DNA of 45,424 nucleotides from Desulfoscipio geothermicus DSM 3669. GTDB lineage: Bacteria > Bacillota > Desulfotomaculia > Desulfotomaculales > Desulfallaceae. The stretch spans positions 1 to 45,424 of the forward strand of contig NZ_FOYM01000031.1 in the NCBI RefSeq assembly GCF_900115975.1. The letters run 5' to 3'. Position numbers and translations under genes: made by a program. The notes below the pieces were generated by a model. It ran no database searches. It saw only the letters and a program-made list of their open reading frames with translations, and was not told where the DNA came from. Shown here piece by piece: positions 1 through 6,216 of this stretch (the first letter of the stretch is position 1; every line of letters starts with the position of its first letter).

Positions 1-34
1 TTTATGATAACTTTTACTAAATCGCAACAAAATT

Positions 35-83
35 GCCGGGCTTTAGCCCGGCCGCCCATTCACCACCCGCCTATAGAGGCGGG
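35..83. repeat. Two tandem perfect hairpins; possible IS200/IS605-type end remnant
   Basis: Two perfect 7-bp stems with 4-base loops lie 13 bases apart: GCCGGGC/GCCCGGC at 35-52 and CCCGCCT/AGGCGGG at 66-83. Paired GC-rich hairpins like these occur near the right ends of IS200/IS605-type elements and in TnpB guide-RNA scaffolds. No transposase or tnpB reading frame is present, so the assignment is only a suggestion. The rest of 1-275 shows no convincing gene. Confidence 0.3.
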
Positions 84-275
84 AGTCCTCTGGGCTAATT
101 TTGATAGATATATTCACAGGAAAAGGTTAAATAGCATAAATGTAGCTTTATGTGTTAGATTTGATAAGATAAAATGGAAGTTTCAAGTAAGAAAAATGGG
201 GCGGTAAGATGGGTGTGCAGCCAAGGCCGGCTGTTCTCAATTATTTTATGCAACTTATCCATGGGGCTGTGCGGG

Positions 276-297
276 AAAAAAGCCGCCTGCCGGCGGC
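276..297 (-). terminator. Rho-independent terminator of the 49-aa gene
   Basis: On the minus strand GCCGCC-GGCA-GGCGGC is followed directly by six T residues. It begins at the base after the TAG stop of the small gene at 298-447, which strongly supports that reading frame as a transcribed unit. Confidence 0.8.
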
Positions 298-447
298 CTA
301 AAATACAGTAGTTTCCGTTTTGTATTTTCCTATAAGCTCATCTTTATCTTTTAAACCAGCCATATCCAAACCCGCGGTAATAACGGTTCTTTTAGCGTAT
401 TCAGCATTTTTTCTTTCCAACTCTTCCCCTCTTATTTCCGGCGTCAT
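298..447 (-). CDS. Small hypothetical protein, 49 aa
   Basis: The family is not recognised. The frame starts at ATG 447, reads MTPEIRGEELERKNAEY and ends KTETTVF. A strong Shine-Dalgarno site (GAGGAGG) sits 7 bases upstream, and a stem-loop terminator follows the stop codon with no gap, so it looks like a complete single-gene unit. The protein is hydrophilic and charged, with a possible N-terminal helix and no signal peptide, membrane span or cysteines. Upstream, CATACTA at 475-481 (minus strand) matches the -10 consensus of the forespore sigma factors F and G, but no good matching -35 is seen, so sporulation control is only a hint. It could also be the surviving end of a larger gene, although the site and terminator argue against that. 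Confidence 0.65.
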   Translation of the reverse strand: MTPEIRGEELERKNAEYAKRTVITAGLDMAGLKDKDELIGKYKTETTVF

Positions 448-694
448 TTTAAACCCTCCTCTCAATTTTGATTTTAGTATGCTTAAAAAAGGATTAGGAT
501 ATAATAAGTTATTTTTGGGTAAAAATTAATTTTTTTTTAATAGGTCAAAGGAATTGGAAATGTTTCTTTTGATAAAAACGCGCATGATGAATAACTCCAA
601 TCCTGCGCCAGTTAATGGTAACGCTATCAGCTATTGCTGCTTCTGCTTTTTGCAGGTCACTACCACGTATTGGGTTAAATGCACATAAGCCATA
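448..694. other. AT-rich gap without a recognised gene
   Basis: This stretch holds the upstream region of the 49-aa gene, including the CATACTA box at 475-481 read on the minus strand. Beyond about 550 I see no coding frame with a ribosome binding site, no terminator downstream of sfsA and no repeat of families A to C. Confidence 0.5.
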
Positions 695-1408
695 CTACAA
701 ATATACCGGCATGCTGCCATAAAGTGTAACGCCGTGCATCTCCACCCTGCACCCCAGGGCGTAGACCTCCACCCCGCTCTGGTAAGCCCGACGCAGGGCC
801 CTGCCGAAAAGGGGGTCGCAGCCATCATTGGGGGTGAAATATTCCCCGTCTTCCCGCTGCACCACGAACACCACCGCCGCCCGGTACCCTTCTCCCCGGG
901 CCAGCGCCAGTTCCTCCAGGTGCCTGACCCCGCGTTGCGAGGGGGCGTCAGGAAAGCGTGCTTCCCCTCGCTCCACCAGAGTTACTGATTTTACCTCCAC
1001 CAGGCACCGGCCCCGGTCCCCGGCAAGCAGAAAATCCATCCGCCCCTCCCGGTAGGGAAACTCCCGGCGCACGCCGGTATACCCCGCAAATTCCGGCAAC
1101 TCCCCCCTTTGCAAAGCGCGGTACAACAGCCGGTTGGGCAGCAGGGAATCCACGGAAACCAGTATGCCGCCGTATTCCACCAGTAACAGGGTAAAAGCCG
1201 TCCGCCGCCCCGCCACGCCGGACGGGGCCAGGTAAACGACAGCACCGGGCACCAGCAATTCCCCCATCCGGCCCGAACTGGGCACATGCACCGAAACTTC
1301 CCGCCCATCCAACGTTACCAGGGCTACAAACCTGTTTTTGCGTTCCACAAACCGTGCCTCAACCAAGTTACGGGGCAGCGGCCAATAAGTCAATCTCACC
1401 ACTTCCAT
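695..1408 (-). CDS. sfsA: SfsA family protein (sugar fermentation stimulation homologue)
   Basis: The 237-aa product matches SfsA in length and layout. An N-terminal OB-fold-like half (FVERKNRFVALVTLDG, HVPSSGRMGELLVPGA) is followed by a nuclease-like half with MDFLL, CLVEVKSVTL, the FPDAPSQRG stretch and the terminal VVFVVQRED/FTPND region. The D and ExK of the second half are the catalytic-type residues of the PD-(D/E)XK fold. SfsA proteins are linked to DNA binding and to maltose gene expression in E. coli, but the biochemical role in Firmicutes is unsettled. The gene follows floT on the same strand after 36 bases and may be read through from it. No strong Shine-Dalgarno site precedes the ATG at 1408, and slightly later GTG/TTG starts are possible. 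Confidence 0.88.
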   Translation of the reverse strand: MEVVRLTYWPLPRNLVEARFVERKNRFVALVTLDGREVSVHVPSSGRMGELLVPGAVVYLAPSGVAGRRTAFTLLLVEYGGILVSVDSLLPNRLLYRALQRGELPEFAGYTGVRREFPYREGRMDFLLAGDRGRCLVEVKSVTLVERGEARFPDAPSQRGVRHLEELALARGEGYRAAVVFVVQREDGEYFTPNDGCDPLFGRALRRAYQSGVEVYALGCRVEMHGVTLYGSMPVYL

Positions 1409-1444
1409 TTAACACATTGCCGTTAATATTATTCCATATATCAA

Positions 1445-2902
1445 TTATATTTGGCTTACCGCTTCTTTTTCCACTGCATTACTTTCAATTAATTGACTGT
1501 CTGCCCCCGCAGGAAGTTTTTCATTTGTGCTCTTTTTAAAGAAATCCATCAGGTCGTAACCGGTCAGGCCCTTCACCGTTTCCGGCAAGGTGGCCATGAT
1601 GTCGGTAATGTAACCGGACACTTTGGCGGCACCTTGGCCCTGTCCGTTACCGGAATCCACGATAACGATTTTTTCCACTTTGGCCAGGGGTTCGGCAATG
1701 CTTCTGGCAATCTCCGGCAGCTTGTCAATGATCATCTGAGCCATGGCGGCGTCGTTATATTGTTTGAAGGCTTCCGCCCTCTTCAACAGAATTTCCGCCT
1801 CAGCCTCACCTTTTTTGCGGATCACTTCCACTTCCGCGTCGCCTTCGGCGCGCCGGGCCTGGGCATTGGCCTCACCAAGCAGCTTAACGCTTTCGGCTCT
1901 GGCCTGGGCATCTTGAATGTCCTTGAACTTGATGGCCTCGGCCTGCTTTTCCTGGCTGTACTTTTCAGCATCAGCCTGCATTCTGATGGTCGCGTGCAAT
2001 TCCTTTTCCCGGCGCAGCGCTTCCTGTTCGGCCAGTTCTATTTCTTTCTTCTTCCTGACTATCTCCACCTGCATTTTTTCCTGTTCAACATTTTGCTGTA
2101 CTTTATTGGCTTCAATATCATAGGCCAAGTCTGCCCCGGCTTTTTTCGTTTCCTGTTCCTGCCTGTACTGGTGAACCTTCAGTTCTTTCTCCTTGGAGGC
2201 TTCGGCAATCTGGGTTTCCGCCAGCAGCCGGGCTTCCTCACCCAGCCGGTTGGCTTCGGCAGTGCGAATTTGGGTTTCTTTCAGGGCTTCCGCTTCGGCA
2301 ATGTCGGCATCACGCTTTACTTCGGCAATCCGCTTTTTGCCCAGAGCCTCGAGGTAACCGTTATCATCGGCAATGTCCCTGATGGTAAACGCCTTTATCT
2401 CCAAACCCATTTCCGCCAGGTCCACGGCGGCCACTTCCTGCACCTGGGAGGCAAACTTTTCCCGGTCTTTATATATTTCTTCCACGGTAAGCTTGGAAAT
2501 AATCTCCCGCAGCTTTCCTTCCAGCACATCTTTGGCGGTATCTTTAATTACGCCGATAGTGTCGGTTTCCTTACCGGTGTTGAACTGCTCCAGCGCCGAA
2601 AGGATGGACTCCTTATCGGACTTGACTTTTATGACCGCCACGCCGTCCGCCTTGATGTCCACGCCCTGTTCCGTCAGGGCGCCCCGGGTCTCCACGTTGA
2701 TTTTCATGTTCTCCAGCGAAATTCTGTCCGCCCGCTCCAAAAGCGGAATAACAAAGCCCCCTCCACCGGAGATGACCCGTTTTTTCAAACCGGTAACTAC
2801 CAGCGCTTTATCCTGCGATACCTTTTTCCACATTGTTACTACGCTTAAGGATAAAAGTATAAGGACTACAACAATGATGGCTGCAACATATAACGTACCC
2901 AT
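1445..2902 (-). CDS. floT: Flotillin-like SPFH/band 7 membrane scaffold protein
   Basis: The 485-aa product has the flotillin plan. One hydrophobic N-terminal segment (residues about 3-25) is followed by an SPFH domain (GGGGFVIPLLERADRI through the TIRDIADDNGYLEALG region) and then a long Glu/Ala-rich coiled coil with repeated EAE/KEKE blocks (about 200-390). The tail is Gly-rich. Flotillins mark ordered membrane microdomains and help protein assembly and membrane fluidity. It lies 14 bases after nfeD, the same pairing as yuaF-floT in Bacillus. I chose ATG 2902 because AGGAG is 8 bases upstream; ATG 2908 would be only 2 bases from it. It is the last gene of the sigma/pspA/nfeD unit. Confidence 0.9.
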   Translation of the reverse strand: MGTLYVAAIIVVVLILLSLSVVTMWKKVSQDKALVVTGLKKRVISGGGGFVIPLLERADRISLENMKINVETRGALTEQGVDIKADGVAVIKVKSDKESILSALEQFNTGKETDTIGVIKDTAKDVLEGKLREIISKLTVEEIYKDREKFASQVQEVAAVDLAEMGLEIKAFTIRDIADDNGYLEALGKKRIAEVKRDADIAEAEALKETQIRTAEANRLGEEARLLAETQIAEASKEKELKVHQYRQEQETKKAGADLAYDIEANKVQQNVEQEKMQVEIVRKKKEIELAEQEALRREKELHATIRMQADAEKYSQEKQAEAIKFKDIQDAQARAESVKLLGEANAQARRAEGDAEVEVIRKKGEAEAEILLKRAEAFKQYNDAAMAQMIIDKLPEIARSIAEPLAKVEKIVIVDSGNGQGQGAAKVSGYITDIMATLPETVKGLTGYDLMDFFKKSTNEKLPAGADSQLIESNAVEKEAVSQI

Positions 2903-2916
2903 TTCCATTTCTCCTT

Positions 2917-3447
2917 TCAAATTTTGGTAACCAGGAATACATTTCTGTTAATGTCCACAATGACCACCCTGACCCCCCTGGGTATTTCATCTCCGTCCAC
3001 AGACCTGGCCGGCGCAGAGTATGTATTGTCGTTAACCACATAAGTAATGCGGCCAAAGCTGCTGCCCTTGATATCCAACTGTACCTGCGCCGGCATACCG
3101 ACCAAATCTTTTTGGGATACCGCGGCGGTGTTTTGCACCTTGTACAGCGGTACGATCAGAAACCTGAATAAAATAAACGAAACCAGCCAGCCGCAGAAAA
3201 CAGCCGCCGCCAGGGTGCCAAACACCCCCAACTTCAGGTGTTGCAGGCCAATAATACCCACTCCACCGAATACGGTGATAAATGCCGCGATGACCACCGG
3301 TTTAAAAGGTGAAATCATGGATTCACCCGAGCCGGAATCAACATCACCGCCCAATTCCCCAAAATCAAGCAACTGCCCCAGTATAAACGATGCCGCGGTA
3401 AAAAGCGCTCCCACCCAGAAGCATAGCTGAAATACTTTCAGTAACAT
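2917..3447 (-). CDS. NfeD/YuaF-like membrane protein
   Basis: The 176-aa protein has three hydrophobic segments (about residues 5-27, 48-66 and 75-97), then a C-terminal soluble domain of about 70 residues with the small beta-barrel pattern of NfeD (LVGMPAQVQLDIKG, GRITYVVNDNTY, RGVRVVIVDINRNVFLV). NfeD proteins without the protease domain partner flotillins or stomatins and are thought to stabilise them at the membrane. The gene sits directly upstream of the flotillin gene and downstream of pspA. An acidic, Gly-rich loop (residues about 31-43) separates the first two helices. The Shine-Dalgarno site before ATG 3447 is weak. Confidence 0.85.
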   Translation of the reverse strand: MLLKVFQLCFWVGALFTAASFILGQLLDFGELGGDVDSGSGESMISPFKPVVIAAFITVFGGVGIIGLQHLKLGVFGTLAAAVFCGWLVSFILFRFLIVPLYKVQNTAAVSQKDLVGMPAQVQLDIKGSSFGRITYVVNDNTYSAPARSVDGDEIPRGVRVVIVDINRNVFLVTKI

Positions 3448-3534
3448 TTATTAAACACCGCCCTGCGAAAAATTTTATATTGTTGAACCATCACCCCCTT
3501 TCCTGCAAGGGCAAAGCTTGAAATTATAGCCATA

Positions 3535-4212
3535 TTATTCTTTTTTCTCCTGCAGTTTGGCTTTCAGACGTTGCAGTTCATCATCAATTTCACCGGCCCC
3601 ATTACCCAGTTCGGCAAGCTCATCATCCAGGTTTTTGCTCGCACTGCGCAATTCCTGGCCGGCGGATGCCTCGGCCTCGAACTGGAGCACTTTTTCTTCC
3701 ATGCGCTCAAACCCCTTACGGGCGGTATCCTTACCAAACCCGGACATGGTTTTGTTGATTTCCTTCTGGGCTTTGGCCGCTTCGGCCCTGGCCACCAACG
3801 TGGCTTTCCTGGCCTGCATCCTGGTAAATTCATCTTTCATATCCTGCAGCTGCTTTTTCAGGTTATCCGCCACTTCCCGGGCCCGTTCGAACTGCTCCTG
3901 GTAATCTGCAGCCTTGGCGGCATGTATTTTTTTATCTTCCAGGGCCTTTCTGGCCAGATCTTCGCGGTTTTGCTCCAGAGCCTGCACGGCCTGAGCCTCC
4001 CTCTTTTCCACCATGGCCTGCGCGTCCCTGTACGAGCCCTCGAAACGCTTCACCACGGCGATCTGCTTGGCCACAGCCACCTCGGCGTCCGCAATATCCT
4101 CCTCCATGTCCCGCAGGTACTGTTCCAGCATTTTCACCGGGTCTTCCGCCTTATCCAGTAAACTGTTCAAATTGGCCCGAATGTTGTCTCCTATGCGTTT
4201 GAATAAACCCAC
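3535..4212 (-). CDS. pspA: PspA/IM30 (LiaH-like) membrane-protecting protein
   Basis: The 225-aa product is almost entirely helical coiled coil. It begins MGLFKRIGDNIRANLNSLLD, the amphipathic helix that binds stressed membranes, followed by the family's DPVKMLEQYLRDMEEDI segment. Glu/Lys/Ala-rich helices and an acidic C-terminal helix complete the ESCRT-III-like fold. PspA-type proteins polymerise on damaged inner membrane to hold the proton gradient. The start is GTG 4212, with AGGAGG 8 bases upstream. It lies 34 bases downstream of the ECF sigma factor gene and upstream of nfeD-floT, so the sigma factor probably controls it, as SigW or LiaR does for pspA/liaH in Bacillus. That control is inferred from position. 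Confidence 0.92.
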   Translation of the reverse strand: MGLFKRIGDNIRANLNSLLDKAEDPVKMLEQYLRDMEEDIADAEVAVAKQIAVVKRFEGSYRDAQAMVEKREAQAVQALEQNREDLARKALEDKKIHAAKAADYQEQFERAREVADNLKKQLQDMKDEFTRMQARKATLVARAEAAKAQKEINKTMSGFGKDTARKGFERMEEKVLQFEAEASAGQELRSASKNLDDELAELGNGAGEIDDELQRLKAKLQEKKE

Positions 4213-4246
4213 CCAAATCGCCTCCTAAAACTTTTTTTTAGATCAT

Positions 4247-4765
4247 TCACAGCAGATTTTTTCCGTCCGCTAATTGATTGAACAACTGACGGTATTTTTG
4301 CCTGGCCCGAAACAAAATTACCCGAACCGTGGACGGAGATTTGTTCAACACCGCACCGATTTCTGCAAAACTCATTTCTTCCAATTCCCTGAGTATTATC
4401 ACCGCCCTATATGTTTCCGGCAACCGGTGCAGGGCCTCCCCGGCTAATCGCCGGTTTTCGGCATCCTCCAGGGCCCGGTCCGGGTTGCCGGTCCTGCCCC
4501 GGTCGGGAATATTCCGATCCAAAGGTAAGTGACGGTCCCGGGGATGGCCGCGCAAATACCCGGTATATACGTAAAAAGCTATACGATACAGCCAAGTGGA
4601 AAGGGTCGACTCACCATGAAAGTTTTTCAGCGAAACACAGGCCCGGTAAAACGTCTCCTGGGTCAACTCCTCCGCCAGGTGGCAGTCCCCACCCATGCGG
4701 TAAAGATAGCGAAACACCCCAACCCTGTAATCTCGATAAAGTTTTTCTATGGTTGACACAGTCAA
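4247..4765 (-). CDS. ECF-type RNA polymerase sigma factor
   Basis: The 172-aa protein has sigma region 2 (residues about 8-70, with HLAEELTQETFYRAC and STLSTWLYRIAFY) and region 4 (about 110-165, LPETYRAVIILRELEEMSF then the helix-turn-helix IGAVLNKSPSTVRVILFRAR), without regions 1 and 3. That is the ECF layout. The TTG start at 4765 has GGGAG 8 bases upstream; GTG 4759 is an alternative. No anti-sigma gene is adjacent: pspA, nfeD and floT follow on the same strand, which suggests an envelope-stress regulon of the SigW type. TGTAACA at 4806-4812 (minus strand) resembles an ECF -35 box, but the only following CGGAC is too close, so autoregulation is unproved. Confidence 0.88.
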   Translation of the reverse strand: MTVSTIEKLYRDYRVGVFRYLYRMGGDCHLAEELTQETFYRACVSLKNFHGESTLSTWLYRIAFYVYTGYLRGHPRDRHLPLDRNIPDRGRTGNPDRALEDAENRRLAGEALHRLPETYRAVIILRELEEMSFAEIGAVLNKSPSTVRVILFRARQKYRQLFNQLADGKNLL

Positions 4766-4989
4766 CCACTCTCCCTTTAATAAAGTGTCCGATGAGCGCC
4801 AAATGTTACACTGTAATTTTCATATGTCCGTTTTAACCTTGCGTCTCTTTAACTTTTCCAAAGCACTTAAGGGAAGTTTTTTGCGATCCCCCTTTCGCCT
4901 TAGATTAAAGCAGTTTTTTTAATAACGACTTGAGATACATGCTTATATTACATTAAGTGGTTTTGCTTACTATGTCTTACCTTATTGAA

Positions 4990-5018
4990 ATCATATCATA
5001 TAGTAAAACAGTGCTCAA
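4990..5018 (-). promoter_or_regulatory. Candidate housekeeping promoter for the sigma/pspA/nfeD/floT unit
   Basis: On the minus strand TTGAGC (5013-5018) and TATGAT (4990-4995) are separated by exactly 17 bases. It faces the sigma gene about 220 bases away, leaving a long leader. It is a pattern match only and lies in a divergent AT-rich gap (4766-5154) in which I see nothing else. Confidence 0.4.
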
Positions 5019-5154
5019 TACCCATATTTAACAAAATAACCTCGTAAATACTCATATTTTTAAAATATGCCAATTGTTTTTTCCATAATCTTTTAAATAC
5101 TAATTATGCCTTATCACATTGCCATTTATATTCTAAGTCGTGTTATCATAATTA

Positions 5155-5183
5155 TTGACATGTGGTTTTTAAAACTATATAAT
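5155..5183 (+). promoter_or_regulatory. Perfect consensus SigA promoter for the DUF1836 gene
   Basis: TTGACA at 5155-5160, a 17-base spacer and TATAAT at 5178-5183 match the housekeeping consensus at every position. Transcription would start near 5190, only about 14 bases before the ATG at 5204. The gene is therefore expected to be strongly expressed unless repressed. Confidence 0.8.
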
Positions 5184-5203
5184 ATGATCGAGGTGGTATA
5201 AGG

Positions 5204-5812
5204 ATGAATATGGAATTAAACAATAAAGTCCTGGAAAAGATCGGCGGCGAGCTTTTTTTAACTGATGAAATAAAGCCTTCGGACATCCCGGATCTGGAAT
5301 TATACATGGAACAAATACTTGGTTTTCTGGACGGAAAGCTTGGCCACTTGAAAAGGGGCGAAGATGACAAAGTCTTTACCAAAACCATGATCAACAACTA
5401 TACAAAGGCGGGTATATTGCACCCGCCCCAAAACAAAAAATACAACAAAGAACACATTATTTTATTGATTCTCATCTATAACTTGAAAAACATATTGTCC
5501 ATCAGCGATATCCGGACCATGTTCGCGCCCGTTTTGAACGACATCAACAGCCGGGCTGACGATATTATTCCCCTGGAAGAGATTTATGCAACATACCTGG
5601 AATTGAAAGAGGATGAATTTGCGGAGTTTCGCAGTACTTTTAACGAAAAATTCAAGTTGATCAAAGAAAAGACCCAAAGTATTAAGGACGAGAGGAGCCA
5701 GGATCTGGCTGAAATATTCTTGACGGTGCTGATGCTGGCAGCGCAGGCTAACGCCGCAAAACGGCTTGCCGAGAAAATTATCGACAATTATTTTAAAGAA
5801 CTGACCATCTAA
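5204..5812 (+). CDS. DUF1836 domain protein (putative MerR-like regulator)
   Basis: The 202-aa product carries the DUF1836 signature: FTKTMINNYTKAGILHPPQN, then YNKEHIILLILIYNLKNILS, a winged-helix-like DNA-binding arrangement similar to the start of MerR regulators. A helical C-terminal half of about 110 residues follows. The family is common in Firmicutes and its target is not known. The ATG at 5204 follows an AGGTGG-type site and sits directly behind a perfect SigA promoter. It is transcribed away from the sigma/pspA unit. Function beyond likely DNA binding is inference. Confidence 0.82.
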   Translation: MNMELNNKVLEKIGGELFLTDEIKPSDIPDLELYMEQILGFLDGKLGHLKRGEDDKVFTKTMINNYTKAGILHPPQNKKYNKEHIILLILIYNLKNILSISDIRTMFAPVLNDINSRADDIIPLEEIYATYLELKEDEFAEFRSTFNEKFKLIKEKTQSIKDERSQDLAEIFLTVLMLAAQANAAKRLAEKIIDNYFKELTI

Positions 5813-5949
5813 ACCAGGGATAATCAGTCCATAATTTTAGAGCCGGTGCTTCCTTTTAAACTTAATATTTTTCGACCATTTTAAAAAGCATAAAAGATTT
5901 GCGGCCAGCCATAATAATAACATCTTAATTAATGAAGGAGGAATGCACA

Positions 5950-6120
5950 GTGCCGAGAATTATGTGCTCTGTAAAAAACTGTATGTATCAAGAAAAAAGT
6001 GAGTGCCGGGCTTCCAGTATCCAGGTAAAACCCTCAACGGAAGACTTAATCACCAGCGTGACGGATGACACCGCATGCCAAACCTTCAGACCGCGTAACG
6101 CTATGATTGAAGATATATAA
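5950..6120 (+). CDS. DUF1540 small Cys-rich protein
   Basis: The 56-aa protein holds the four-cysteine DUF1540 pattern: CSVKNCMYQEKSECRASSI, then DDTACQTF near the C-terminus. The spacing suggests a small metal-binding knuckle, and related proteins occur in spore-forming Firmicutes. GTG 5950 is preferred because AAGGAGG (5935-5941) lies 8 bases upstream; the in-frame ATG at 5932 overlaps the start of that site and would have none of its own. It is followed by a bidirectional terminator. Function is unknown. Confidence 0.8.
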   Translation: MPRIMCSVKNCMYQEKSECRASSIQVKPSTEDLITSVTDDTACQTFRPRNAMIEDI

Positions 6121-6145
6121 ATAACATTTAAAGTTCTGTCGTCTA

Positions 6146-6182
6146 AAAAGCGCAGGTGATATATTTTGCCACCTGCGCTTTT
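6146..6182. terminator. Bidirectional Rho-independent terminator
   Basis: AAAAGCGCAGGTG (6146-6158) pairs with CACCTGCGCTTTT (6170-6182) around an AT-rich loop. A-rich and T-rich flanks allow it to work in both directions. It separates the plus-strand DUF1540 gene from the end of the long minus-strand VWA operon. Confidence 0.85.
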
Positions 6183-6216
6183 ACTATTTGCCGCAATGAT
6201 TACTTGTTCTGCAAGC

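Noticed and set aside
4-207. Plus-strand frame of 67 codons at the left edge
   Set aside because: It crosses two strong hairpins, has no Shine-Dalgarno site and is not recognisable, so I treat the area as non-coding.
1493-2848. Long open plus-strand frame (451 codons) opposite the flotillin gene
   Set aside because: It is the antisense shadow of the coiled-coil coding sequence, whose Glu/Ala/Lys codons read as open on the other strand. It has no ribosome site or family likeness.
4801-4815. TGTAACATTT-type ECF promoter upstream of the sigma gene
   Set aside because: A possible CGGAC -10 follows after only 13 bases, shorter than the normal ECF spacing, so autoregulation is not claimed.
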